Below, in pieces: positions 1 to 13,829 of a stretch of DNA of 64,000 nucleotides (the first letter of the stretch is position 1; every line of letters begins with the position of its first letter). The translations under genes and the position numbers were made by a program. Under the pieces are notes generated by a model. That model was not told the origin of the DNA and did no database searches. It was given only the letters and a program-made list of their open reading frames with translations. This stretch comes from Whitmania pigra (taxonomy: Eukaryota; Annelida; Clitellata; Hirudinida; Haemopidae), in NCBI GenBank assembly GCA_021613335.1, contig JAJTWR010000005.1, positions 538,501 through 602,500 on the forward strand, given 5' to 3'.

Positions 1-129
1 AATAAGACATTTTATTTATTAAAAGACTTCTTTGATCTACGTCAATTAACATCTTAAACTGTTTTCTCTGTGTTTCATTCGTGGGTAAATTTGATCGTTG
101 TATTTCTACCAACGTTAGGTATTGTAGAG

Positions 130-643
130 CAGGGGTACTCAAACATTTTTGTCCGGGGTCCATATTACGTAATTTTCAGATAGATGGCGGTCCACAAGGG
201 TCAAAGTCATGCGGACCGGGGGGGGTAAAGTAAAAAGTAATGAATTAATATTAAAATGCTGTCAGACTTTTTATTTAGAGTGATGCATGGAACTGCTTGT
301 CCTTCAGGACTTCTATGATATTTGGAGAATAGCTAGTAATTGCAATTCTCAAACAATTTCCAAGATGTACATCAGTTAATTGACTTCGATTTTTAAACTT
401 GATAATGTTCATAGTTGAAAATGATGATTCACAGGTGTAAGTTGATCCAAATATTGTCAGAACTGATAAAGCCAATTTCTTGGAGCAAGTGTATTGACCC
501 TCAATTACAAACTTAGACCAGAATTCAGAATTTTTTAACTTTTAAAATTTTAAAATTTATTTTTTTGGAAATAATTGGTGGTCCACTTAAAAGCTATCGG
601 CGGTCCGGATTGTGGACCGCGGTCCGCAGTTTGAGTACCCCTG
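130..643 (-). mobile_element. Internally deleted hAT-type DNA transposon with intact ends
   Basis: The two ends are perfect 15-bp inverted repeats, CAGGGGTACTCAAAC at 130-144 and its complement at 629-643. They are flanked by an exact 8-bp direct repeat TTGTAGAG at 122-129 and 644-651, which is the target-site duplication size of the hAT superfamily. The ends also share GGTCC-rich subterminal sequence. Inside, on the minus strand, an open frame ending at 275 encodes the hAT C-terminal dimerisation region (motif FGSTYTCESSFSTMN, then NRSQLTDVHLGNCLR), as seen in ZBED5/SCAND3-like transposases. Only this last part of the transposase remains, so the copy cannot move by itself. Intact ends and a perfect duplication suggest a fairly recent insertion. 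Confidence 0.92.
275..548 (-). pseudogene. hAT transposase fragment, C-terminal dimerisation domain
   Basis: The minus-strand frame reads from about 548 down to the stop at 275-277. It begins with a weakly conserved NSEFWSKFV stretch and continues into FGSTYTCESSFSTMN and LRIAITSYSPN, the end of the hAT family dimerisation (hATC) domain. The BED zinc finger and the catalytic RNase-H-like core are absent. There is no ATG in a sensible place, so it is a relic carried by the element at 130-643, not a host gene. Confidence 0.85.
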
Positions 644-651
644 TTGTAGAG

Positions 652-1939
652 TTATAACATTATAATGTTAGATATTATACATTATAGAGGCTACAATTTC
701 TTAATTATTCTGAAATATTTTAGATATCTAAATGTTTAGTTCTTTAGTATGACGTAAAATTTTGGACGACGATGACGATCAAATTGAATTTCTGAGAAGG
801 ACGCACCTGATGCGAAGGTCGCGTAGTATTATCTTGGTCTCCATCATTCATGATCATTGTATTTTTATTGGTATTTTTAAATGATTGGCTGCCAACTTGC
901 GTTTGATAACGTAAATCAATGACGAGATTGGAGATCTAAAAAAAAATTAATTAAAAAACCCATTAAAACATTTGCAACCGGAGACAGTATTAGCAGTGTT
1001 TCGTGATTGATTTTCTCGCACCTGCGTCGAGCGAGTTGTTTGCCGTTTTCTTATCGACTGATTTTATTTATAGCATCTGGTTTATGAATGAATAGCACAA
1101 ACAACCCCCAGTAGTAAACCCGTGGTTGTGGTTATTAGTTTTTCCATCATCTTGCTTACGTCTTAAAACCTTCTGGTGTCAACTTAATGTCCTGTTTTAG
1201 GACAGTGAAGTAAGGTTAGCAATTAAAACAAAGTCAAGGTTGGTTATTGTGGCGGGAATAGGCTTCGGTACTGAGTGCGTTGACTCTGGCTCCGAAAATT
1301 TAACAGCACCTGTTGGACAGAAAGTAATTACTTTGAATGAGGTAACTCTAGGTATGCGGATGGCCCCGCTACCGTCAGTTCAAGGGCACGGCCGCTGGAT
1401 AAACCACCTCTGACAAAGCCGCTAAGAAACGAATAAAAGAAGTCATTTCACGGTGTAATTACTTTTTTTTGGTGTAATTCGGGATAGGCGCTTCCTAAGG
1501 AAATTTTTTGGCGTTTCATCGAAGATCTCGTCACAATTCAAGGATTTTATGGCAGTACATCTACGAACACCCACTGAACGAAAAAAAAAGTTTAATACTT
1601 AAATTTCAACACCGCTCCTATCACGATGGCATTGGATATCCGAAACCCGTTGCGGGGGCGACATCATAATAATTTGGCTCAGCAACAATAGGAACAAAAC
1701 AATCCTGTTTCTGTAAAGCTTATAGTGTCAACTAACTAGAGATTGTGTGGGGTCACGACCGCTCCGCAGCGATCGGATAAATAATTTAGAATGGAATCTA
1801 ACCCGCACTAATCCCTACAGCGGAATACAATTTTAAAGATGACCCGCACTCCAAGGCAGCATCCTAAATATTGATAACGTGCCACCAGGAAAAAAAACCT
1901 GAACATTTCTTTGAGGCCGCAAAAAGTAGTTCCACGAGA
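652..1939. other. Intergenic stretch without a recognised gene
   Basis: Both strands are closed by frequent stops and I see no exon with good splice borders. The part from about 1000 to 1900 is less AT-rich than the window average and joins the retrotransposon tail that follows, so some of it may be older decayed retroelement sequence. I could not identify any further piece. Confidence 0.5.
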
Positions 1940-2077
1940 GGGCATTGATGTAAGCTTTACAGGAAGGTAACGGGCACACTAAAGAATAATTACTTCGGCA
2001 ACAGAGTAATTAATCTTTGGAATAAGTTCGATGAGCAAACAATATATTCAGATTCGGTAGAAGTATTTAAAACATGA
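1940..2077 (+). pseudogene. 3' coding tail of a non-LTR (CR1/L2-like) retrotransposon
   Basis: Read from 1940 on the plus strand the frame gives GH*CKLYRK, then NYFGNRVINLWNKF, and ends FKT followed by TGA at 2075-2077. This is the typical last segment downstream of the reverse transcriptase in CR1/L2/Jockey-type LINEs (pattern FFxxRVVNxWNxLP, then a segment ending in FK). One in-frame TGA at 1946-1948 breaks it, and no reverse transcriptase or endonuclease is readable upstream, so it is a 5'-truncated, dead copy. The family assignment is approximate. Confidence 0.65.
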
Positions 2078-2460
2078 CTATCGAAATTTGGATATGGATT
2101 TTAAAAGTTTTGCTTAGTGGCTTATCACACAGACATTAGACTTTTTGAACCACTATAAATAAATGTTATGTTACGTTAAGTTGTTTCCTACCCGTGTCTG
2201 GTAATTTTTTTTACTGAGAAAGTTACAAGTTATTCTGGCGATTAAAAAATGTGAAATCCGAATTACGTGCACCCGACTGGCGAATGATATGAAAACAGCG
2301 ACCCCTAGCGAATGGAAAGCCACCTTGCGAATAAAATTAAAACAAGGAAGCAACCCGTGCGACATCGAAACAAAAACTGCATCAAACTGACAATCAATAT
2401 TATCATTTAATTATTCATCTAGAATTAATTTTTTTAACAATTTATTATTAACTATACAAA

Positions 2461-2482
2461 ATTAAATAAATAAATAAATATT
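2461..2482 (-). promoter_or_regulatory. ATTTA-repeat in the CFAP65 3' untranslated region
   Basis: The plus strand reads as TAAA/AAAT tandem repeats just below the CFAP65 stop codon, so the transcript would carry overlapping ATTTA motifs like AU-rich mRNA instability elements. A polyadenylation-type AATAAA on the minus strand lies near 2437-2442. It could equally be a simple microsatellite of no consequence. Confidence 0.35.
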
Positions 2483-2502
2483 CGGCTAATTTTTTATCAG
2501 AT

Positions 2503-5500
2503 TCAGTCGTCGGACTGTTCGCACCCTGTGACCTTTTGCCTGTCTTTGGCAGTTCCAAGAGCCGGCAACCTGGGACGGGCCGTTATGCTGAACTCGCCGT
2601 GGTAAGCCTCCTGGATGATGTTGAACAGGGTGTCCTCCAACATCCCCTCAGACAAAATTCCAAAGCCTGGAGATCTTATGAAGAAGAACAGAGGGTATAG
2701 GGTATAATCAGTAAGTAATCCAGTGTCAATTCGATAATCGATTGCAATGCAATCAATGCAATCATTATTAGTGCATAATTGTTATAAATATTAGCTTCTA
2801 TTAAGTTAAACTTAATTTTAATAGTTAAGTTATTCATTTAATAAGCTACTGTTTGGCTCATTAATGACTCAATTTGTCTACCTAACCACACAATAACAGC
2901 TTACAGCTTATAAAGATATTTGCTAATTAATCGTTAAATAGAACTCTCACTTTTTCATCGTTTCTCTCTTCTTTAGGGATGCTTCATCCTGGTTGCCAAA
3001 ATCTTCTTCAGGAGGCTGAAAGAATCAAATTGAAGATATTCAGATGATGACCTAACCTCATGCCTGTGTTTTTGACATCACCTTTATAGTTAATAAAATT
3101 AATCTCTTGAGTGCGATCAAAACTACTACAAATGAAATTGTAATGATGTAACGATCAATATCTTGACATCAATAACAGCAATTTTGTCACCTCCTATTCA
3201 CCTTCCATCCATCCTTCGTACGTCCGTAGATCCACCCAAAATTTCAAACACTCAATCAAGATCCCAATCCTTAAATTGATACTTTAACCTGCTTGTTGAC
3301 TTTTTCATCTTCATCATCCTCTTCATCTTCGTCTTTGATGTTCGTGATTGGTTTGCAAGGATTCGTCTCCTTCTTATCCTCAACGAACTGCTGGAAATAA
3401 GGCATCGGTTCCCTCGACACCTCGACACAGGAGCTAACGAACGACTCGTCGTCAAGAAGATCCCTGGAACGTTTCAATCAATCAATCAATCATTAAATGA
3501 AATAAATCAATCAATGAACAAATAATTTTAATGTCTTAAAGTCGTAAATAATCAGACTTTAGTTATTTTGTGCGACCGTAACGCCTCCAACGACTCTTTA
3601 TAAATTATCTCTTTCTATTATATTATTCCATTTCATCGTCATACTATTGCACTCGTTATGAAGAGACACATCGGCTGATAAAATCCACCCCGATGCACTC
3701 GTTAAACCCTCTAACAACTCACCTCAGGAGGCTGCTGAATATTCCACCCATCATCTCGTACTGCTGCAAGGTGAGCTTCAAATCGACGTCCTCGTCATCG
3801 CAACCAACGTCGCTCGCATTGGCATCCTCGCGACTGCCGATGCACCTTCGATAAAATGTCTCGTTAATTATAGTAAGTAATATTATTAATAAAATGACTC
3901 GTTAATTACAATAAGTAATATTATTAATTAATTTAAACATAAAAATCAACAACCCTACGGATCATAGGAGGATAAACATAAACAAACATCATTTGTAATT
4001 ATCATAAACCCATTAATAAATAAATAATTAATTAATACTAATTACGATAATCATCCACCTATCGAAGAAGAAGGTACGGTGATTCTCGGGGAAGAGTATC
4101 TTGTGCTCGTTGATGTCGTAAGTTTTCGCCCGAACGGTGAGTAAGAGAATCTCGGACGTCGGGGTCCTTGGTCTTTCGACGAAGTTCTTCTGAGTCTTTT
4201 TGGCGACTCGTCTGTTGAACTTCGGGGGTTCGCCCCTTACGATAGGGGGTAGGGTCTGGAATAATCAGCATAAATAATCAGCATTAAAAGAAATCTCTTA
4301 CTTACTATTTTAATATCAGTTATTATACTTTTAATAGAAGTTACACTTTTAATAGAAGTTGTGATATTTTCAATATTAGTTATGATGTTTTTAATATTAG
4401 TTATGATGTTTTCAATATTAGCTATGATGTTATAATGAAGTTTTAACGATGTTAGTAATTAATAATTAGGACGTCAAAGTGTTAGTTCCAGTTACAGTGG
4501 TAACTAAGTGACTCGAGCCAAAACCTTGTTGCGATCTTGATTGTTTGTGCTCTTAGTTGCTAAAATGATGCAAGAAGGTCACCTTGTACTTGGGATATTT
4601 GACCTCTTCCTTCAATTCATCTGCATAAGGATGACCTTCAAATTCCTGGAAATGATTTTTTGGTTGTCATGACAACAACACAACAACAGGGCAATCGTAC
4701 AACGGCAACAACATCAGCAGTAACAACAACAATAACCACACAAGGAACACTGACCACATTCCTGATGCAGTTGATGTCCTGATTGTGATCCACCTCCGAG
4801 AAATCGACCTCCGTCAAAACCTTTTGACGAGCTTCCAGGTAGCATCTCATGGACTCACTGTGTTTCGTCAGCTCCGTCAGGTTTGATATCTGCGATGACG
4901 ATGATGATAATGATGGCGATGACGATGATGATAATGATGGTGATGACGATGATCATAATATTGATAATTTTGTGAATTTACTGCTAACATTGTAATATTG
5001 GTAATATTGTGATATCGATAGCATTGACATTAAACATTATAATGGCAATGACATTGATGCCAGTAATGATGATGATGATGATGATTGGCAGTGATGATGG
5101 CCACTATGACGATGGTAATAGTTAATGAAATTATATTAAATTATGCAGGTGAAACTGTAATAAAATTTGGATTATTAATAATAATGTAACAATTTTTTTT
5201 AAAGATAAACTTTGGTTATTAATAACAATAAGGTCATAACCTCGCAAATGAGGTCGACTTCTAAGATGGAAGGTTGATCTCCTGACCTCAAGATGACCTT
5301 TGACATCACTGAGTCACAAGGGTTCAGACAGCCATAGGATGGCTCAATTTTCACCACCTTGCAACAGTAACAACGATCATTTGTAATTGTAATTGTAACA
5401 ATTACGTGAATGTAAACAGTAATAATAATTTATTAATAGTGTAAATAAAAATTAATATTAATATTACTACTAATAAAAATAACAATATGACAGCAGCCAA

Positions 5501-8500
5501 ATAAAACACTAAGCAATATTTATTCAATAATTTATAAAAATAAAAGATACAAATCAAAACACACGAGAATAAGAAATGTTAACACCAGGGACACAAAAGT
5601 GGACCACAAACATCCTGATTGGCTAATTAACAGCCAATCAGACAAGACCTTCCCTCCCCATCGACCAACCTGGGCGTGGCATGGATTCTTGACATTCCAC
5701 TTGTAGCAGGCCGAATGTTGCTGAGAACAGTTCCTGAGCGTCACAAGTCTCTTCACAGTGCAAAGTGTCGGCACATCCCCAAAGTCCAATTGATTGACAC
5801 TCAGTCGACAGATCTGATTGGATTATTAATTAATTTATTATTATCAATTTATTATTGATTATGTTAAATTTCCAGCCAATCGATTTAAAGTAGGTCAACC
5901 TGTTCTGGTCCGACGCACATCTGCTGGTCAGGTATGCTGGAATTGGAGACGGAGGAACACGTCTGGTCGGACTTGGAAACCCTGCACCTGAAGTCCTTTC
6001 CCTCACCTGTGAAGGTGATTAGGTAGCAATCGCCACCCTCAACCTGTATTGTCAGGTCGACCTGAAAAAAGATGAGGTTTAAATTCTTTGTATCGGCTTA
6101 AATCCTGATACAACAAAACATGCTTTCTCCTTCTTTGTTTAACACTAACAATCATTATTATTGTCTCACTCCTACGAAATTATCAGTCGTTAAAACTTTC
6201 GCTAATAATTATTGGGTTTAATTGTAAATTATTAAGAATTAGAGTGATTTTCCAAGATTTTCACACGACCAAAAGGTCACACTTGGTTCTTGCGTTTGAT
6301 TGACACAATTGATTGACACATTGATAAACACAATTGATTGAAACAGTTGATTAACACAATTGATATACATAATTGATTGACACAATCAAAGAAAGAATGA
6401 ACATCTTAAAGTGCCCGACCAATCAAAATCGAACTGATCCACTCACCGAATAAATCTTGGCTTCGATTGGGTTGAGCCTCATGATAATGATCCCCATTTC
6501 ACCCGCCTTTATGCACCCAGATGTACTCAGGCATTCCATTACCCGGTAGTCGTAATTGGCCTGTAATTATAATATTTTAATTTTCATTATAACATTTTTA
6601 TCTTAATTATAATATTTTAATTTTTACAATATTTGTAATTTTCAATAAATTAATCTAATTGACTGTATGATTGGCAATTTAATTGATAATGACTAAATGA
6701 TGATGGCGACCGAGTCATGCAATCTACGCAACGTGCATCGGTGACAACGACAAAGCGTGAGACATCAATCGTCTGGTCATCCCGTGACTCATCTAACAAG
6801 ATAAATAATAAACCATCTAACGCGATCGGAATAACAAAAATAATAAGATCAATAAATAATAAATAACATAAGACTTGATAGAGCACAATACTTTGGACAT
6901 GCCTTCAGTTAATTCAGGTAAAAAATCTTCTTAATGTCTTAATTTTTTTAAACAAACAATCAAAAATTCGAATAATACCAGAATTACTGAAATAAACATC
7001 TTGCAGGAGAACCTGACATTGTAATTCTACACTAGTGTTTTATTCTTTAGGGGCCCTTTAAATGGCCTTTAAGTCATTCATTTATTAGTTTCTTCCCTCG
7101 TTTACCCAGCGGTGGAACCATCGACCCGCTGGCCCACATCCACCCAACAATCCCCCATCCACCGACCAACCAGACCTTTGCGAGCTGTTCGAGACTCGAG
7201 GTGTCGACGGTGAAATTGACTTCCGTCGAGCCGGAATTGAGGACTTCGAAGCTCTGCAGAGGACCCTGGCAGGCCCCCAGAAAAACAGGCTCCAGTCTGA
7301 ACTCTCTGATTGGCAGATGGAGGTGAGGGACGTCCTTTGGAACTGTCAGTCCACAGAGGTTGATCTGCAATGACATAGATGTCTTCGCTCATGTCGTCGT
7401 CGTCGTCATCATCATCATCATCATCATCATCATAGTCATCGCCATCACCATCACCATCATATTGACCTTGACTTCATTTCCATGCTTGATCTTGAGTATG
7501 ACGGGCAGCACGTGTTTACCTTCGACGAGGTGGTCGTATGTCAAGGTCACACAACATGACTGACCCACGTCCAAGAGGCCCCTGCCCGGGGAAATTGTGA
7601 ACAGTTTGTTGTCCATGATTTCCATCTATTTGGGGAGATCATGAAAGAGAGAGGATGAATGAGTGACAGTGAGGTGGATGTTTAGAGGGATGAGTTTTAA
7701 TGACCAGGTCATTAGGAGGTAAATCGTGAATGAAGCGTAAATTATTATTTATTAAAAACGAATAATTAATTAGGGTTATTAACATTAATAAATAACTAGG
7801 AATATTAAAATTAATTATTGGTCTTAAATTTCAACCTTAAGCCATAAATAATAACTATTGAACTAATGGATGAATTTGCATCTGAGATCTAAAAATAACC
7901 TCTCGGTATTCCTCGGGCGTCATTTCTCCTGACTCCGCCCACTTGTTGACCTTGATCTTCAAGTCGGAAGGAAGGAACATCTTCCTGTAATGTTTTAGAA
8001 AATAATAATGGAAAAACCCCAAAACTATTTGTAGAAGGATATTTTGCAGTAAATTTTGATTCTATTAAGTTATGAAATAAAAGATGAAATAATAATAATA
8101 ATGATTGATTAATAAATAAATTAGATTTAATAATAACAATAAACAAATAAATATTATTTATTTCAAAACATAAGACAAACAGTTGAACAACATTAATTAT
8201 TCATCCGACCATTCGCACGGAATGAAACCAGAATTCTTGACGACAAGAATTATGACACAGGGCTTGATTCCTATTGGTCCAGCAGGGAAGTGGAAGTCGA
8301 CGCCACCCGTCTGTGATTGGCTGAACCTGTTGATAAAAAAGTGAAAGCAATTAATATTAATTAATGAAATAATTGAAGCAAACATTTGATACAAATGCAA
8401 AGATAATGTCTAATTCATATGTTTTAATTTAACAATAATAATAGCAATTAATTTGTAAGACACCGAGTGCATAGTGTCAGAGGGACCTAAATAAGTTTTT

Positions 8501-11500
8501 AATAATTTTTAAGCCCGATAAATTGAAATAAGATAAAATGCCAGCTTCGAATTTCAACCTTTTCATGTTATTTCCAACATCACACTTGATTTTCGTGTTC
8601 AACCTGATTTCAAATCAAATCAAATCAAATATCAATTCAAACATAAATTACTTCAATACATGACAACAAAAAATACACAATTCAAATGTAAATATCACGT
8701 AATAACATGTAAATTTTCGAGCAATAAAATTAATAAATTAAAATTCCCACGGACTGATTTCGACCAATCAAAATTCAGAATGACAGAATGACAACCGGTC
8801 GACAGAAAACATCCTCCACGCGTAGGACCTGCTGATGCACTTGGCACTGCCTCCGCTGCAGATGTCGGCCACCGAGAGTTCGGGGATTATGCCGCAAGCC
8901 ATCACTTGGAAAAGCCTCTGTTCAGGTTGTTGGGACAACGTGTTGCCTGATGAAAAGTACAAACGTCATAACAACAACAACAACAACAACAATAGCAACA
9001 ATAGCAACAGTGGCAGTGGCAGCAACAACACCTTGTGAGTCGTGAAGCGTGAAGGAGACGTTCCATCTGTATTGTCTCCGATCGACTGCATCGATGACGG
9101 CGTGAATCGTCTGCTTCGTTCGGGAGGGTAGGACGCCACACTGGGGGAAGATTCTCATCACTGCAACAACAACAACAACAAAAATAATAGTACTAATAAC
9201 AACAACAACAATAATAATACTAACAACAATAATACTAATAACAACAACAACAATAATAATACTAACAACAATAATACTAATAACAACAATGATACTAATA
9301 ATAGTCATCATCATCATCATCATCATCAAACAAAGCCAGGATGACTAACACGGAGGCGACTTGGAAAACTTGTACCGAGTACTTCTGCCTTCGTTGCCAC
9401 AGCAACCGTTGTCATCACAACCACCGGCTTCCTCATCTCCATCTTCCTCTTCGTCGTCTTCGTCGTCACTGCTCTGGGGACACGACGAAGCCGTCGGCAT
9501 GGCAACCTCCTCGACGACGTGGAGTTTGTAGACGACGTCGCAGTCGAAGTCGTTGGAGATTTCCGTCAGACGTCTGCTGCACCTGGTGCCGACGAGCAGC
9601 GGGTCGACCCTCACTCGGTCGTCCTTGGACTGTTGAAGCACGAGCGGGGAGCGATGGTGATTGTAGTTAACGAGTGGTCATCGTCGTCGTCATCACCATT
9701 ATCATCATCATCATCTTCATTATCATTAACGGTGGCATACTTTGTCAACATGCCATTGGATGACAGAATGATGACATCAGCATCCACTGAAGCATGATGA
9801 TGATGATGGTAACATTAATGATGATTATAATAATGATAACGACGACGATTATTAGTGGTAATGATGACGATGTCAACGACATAAAATGATTAGACGACAA
9901 GGTGATGACATCACAAGCAACACTCACAACGAGGGTCGCCCGCGTCCCCCTCAGGAGAACCTTGAGGCCGAAGGACGTTTCTTCCGTGTTTCCATGGCGA
10001 GGGCACGTCTTGTTGTCGTCGTCACCGTGGCAACCGGAAGCGAAGGCACCTTCCCCGAGGCCGTCGTCGTCGGGAGAAACGAGTCTCACCTGGAGTCTCA
10101 CCTTTACGAGTTTGTCCTCGTAGTGGCAGCTCTTGAAGTGCCAGGTGTGTCCCTATGTGGATTAAGAACAATGATTATGATGATGATGATGATGATGATT
10201 TAGGAATCATCAATCTCAGGCAATGAAGTTTGCACCTTAAGTGTTACGTAATAATAATATTAAATAATTATTTAATTAATCATTATATTTAATAACACTT
10301 ATTAAGGATAATAATAAATTAATTAATGATTATTTAATTAATTATTTCATAATAATTAATTATTTATCTATATTATTATTATAATGTTAAACAAAGTTTG
10401 ATTTGAGCCTTTTAAGTCCTCAAAAATGCTATTATTGAGTAAATTATACGAAGCATGTTTGTTTGTATGTTTATTTGATTATAGTCCTTTGCATAACAAA
10501 GATGATACGAAGCACATTTTTTGAGGAATAAAAAAGGATTTCTGGTCATCGAGGTATGGTGTTTACGATGAAATGTTGCAGATTGAAAGGTGTGTCGTTG
10601 TTAATGAACGTGTTTCTGGATATGTTGCAGAGAATTGAGATGCTTAATTTATTTATTAATAATTACGATGATTTTATTATTCGTTTGAAGTTGTAAAATT
10701 AAAACAATGAAAGAATGAAAGCCTGCACTAAAACATGTTGGCACATGTGAATGCACGTGCATTGATTGAAAACACAATAAACTTCATAAATGAATTTAAA
10801 TAAACAATTGATAAATTTGATTTTAAATTAAAGTTAAATTAGAAAAAAATTTTAAAATAATAATAAAATTACTAAAATAAACAATTAATAATTTTCACTT
10901 AAAACATCATTCAGCTCACTGAAAAATTGGTCGCATTCATTAAAAATATCCATCAATCAGTCGTCACCTGTGCTTCAAAAGGACCCAAGAACCCCTCGGA
11001 AGGTTCCACACCCAATGTCCCCTCGTAGGCCACTGGAACGATCCATTTGAAGTAGAGGGGTGTACAACACGAACTGCTCACCGTCTCCTTCGCCATGCTC
11101 TGCAGCCCCGTACACGTTGGTCTCATGGTTAACTTGCCACTGCTGCCAAAGGTCACCGAGGGCACGGCCATCGAGGCCCTGACTCTGATTGGCTGAAAAA
11201 TTGAGTTGTTTAATTGGACATTGGAACTGTTATTAGATAAAATATTTCTAACGACAGGATCCTAAACTACAGCAACAGCAGCAGAAGTAGCAGCAACAGC
11301 AACAACAACAACATAATCAGCAGCAACAGCAACAACAACAAAATTGACCAACCCTGTCGTTCGATGGTTGGTCATTGATGACCAACTTGAAGCATCTTTC
11401 AATCTTAGTCGAGGTGCAGCCGAGCATTAGTGGGTTGAACATGAACAGGATGATCTGATTGGCTCCCGGAGAAATAAGACCGGACGATGGTTTGTGTAAG

Positions 11501-13787
11501 AACATTCTATTGGTCAGATAATTATGATGACTATCAATGCTCATAAATCAACTTCACCTCCACAATTTCATGACCACAATTTTCACCATAAGTACAATGA
11601 CATTTCATATTACCCTAGATGTGATGTCATCATCATCATCATCATCCTCCACATCACTACCACCACCATCATCATCATCATCACCACCATCATTATCATC
11701 ATCACCGTCATCATTATCATCATCACTATTATTAAAACCAACTCGGCTCCATCTCTCTCCAGTTGAAATACAGCTGGGTCTTTCCCAGCATTGAAGATCC
11801 TGATTGTTTTGAAGGTGGGTGCATGCCTCCTCACTGACCTCAAGGTCAACAAAGGTCGATCGAGTTCAAGGCGGGGATGGAATCGTTCGCATCCGTAGCC
11901 GAAAGAGTTTCCTGCAGTTTTACGGGTGACGAGCGATGGTGACATTAACGTTGACGCTAAGTTGTGCCACAATATTGCTAATAATCGATTTATTAAACAA
12001 TTAAAGAAAAAAAAAAAACAAAAATTAACATTACAGTTAAAGACATTAACCTCATTAATTTATTATTATTTTATCAGTAAAAGCACCATCATCAAAACCA
12101 TCATCCTACCCGGCCTACACAATTCAGAAGTCAGAAGTGGTCCAACCACAGTACCACCCTAGGCATCACCACGACAAACGCCACCCACCTGAAACGGTTA
12201 CGGTGATGAACCACGGTGGAAACAGGATCCTCTCGTCCGTGGTCTTGTAGCTGGAAAACAACTCGGGGGTGGCGAAGCATTCGAATTCGCTCGAGTAGAA
12301 CTGGTTCTGTTTTGTCTTGAAGAAGAAAAATTATGATGGTGATGATGATGATGATGATGGTGATGACGATGATGATGATGACGATGATGATAGGGATGTT
12401 ACGGGAATTTTATATAGGCAACTGTTAATGGCCCCATCGCATTAATCATTCAATGCTTGATGTTTAATGATGGATTTCATCACCATAATCACCATGATTA
12501 TCATTAACAACACTCATTATCATCCCCGACTCACAGGTTCAAAGGTGAAGGTGAACATGGCCGATTGTTCCGCACCAACGAGTTTCCGGTTGGGCACAAC
12601 CGAGAAGTGTTTGAACTCGTGACCTTGAAGAGTAAAAATTAAAACAACAACCAATTACGCTATTATTACATCGCCAATTACAACAACAATATGCGTAATG
12701 ATGATGATGAGCTTAATTAATGTTGTTGATTGATGCTAACAGTAAATCCACTGTACAATAATGGGTCCTCTTGTGTGATTGGTGAGGCAGAGATCCTGTG
12801 GAAGATAAACATCATCTATATATCTTAACCGCCTACATCATCATCATCATCACCATCGTCATCATCATTACCACCACCATCATCATCGTCATCATTATCA
12901 CCATGCTGCTGACCTTCTTCATGGGAGGACACCCAAACTCCAAGTTTCCAAAGTCGATGATGTTGACATCTGTGCTGATGTGTGGCATGCATTTCTTGAT
13001 GGCATTTACGTCATCATCATTTACAAAAACAATCATTAAGCTTAATTGGCTTATTGAATGGGATGCATCACCATTGGATGTAAAATTAAAGTGACTTAGA
13101 ATCAATTAATCAACCTACTAGCCAATCAATCGATCAGTCAGTCAATCAAAAAATCAATAAATCAACCTATAAACCAATCAATCAATCAGTCAATCAATCA
13201 AAAAATCGGTAAATCAATCAAACAATCAATCAGATACAATCGACTAATCGACTCACAGCCACACCGGACGTGCAACCGTCATCCAAGAAGTCTTCGTTGT
13301 TTGACAGTATTCTCTTCTGTTCCCAATTAATAATTATGTTATTATGATGCATTTAACAATGAACAGTTGTGGTGGTGATGATGACGATTATTGGTGATAT
13401 GATGATGATGATTATAATGATATCGATGGCTAATGTTGGTAATGGTGCTACTGATTACGATAGTGATGATAAAATGTTGTATCATTTAGTGGCTAAATTT
13501 TAGCCCATGTGCCAAAATCATCACCTTAAGCATCATAGCAACTTAATCAGAACATAACCACAGATATTATTTGAATAATTTATGACTCACCACATTATTT
13601 GAAGCCCCATCCTTGCCATGGTAACCTTTCTCCAGCATTCCAGTTATGTGCTGGACAAAAACAAAGACTCGATAGACAATTGTACTTACGCATACCTATG
13701 CTTGCATAATTAGATAAAAATTATAAGCCTTATCAATATTCGTGTGCATTTAATTACTCATCTTATAAAGTCTGAGTAGATAATTTA

Positions 13788-13829
<42 letters not shown>

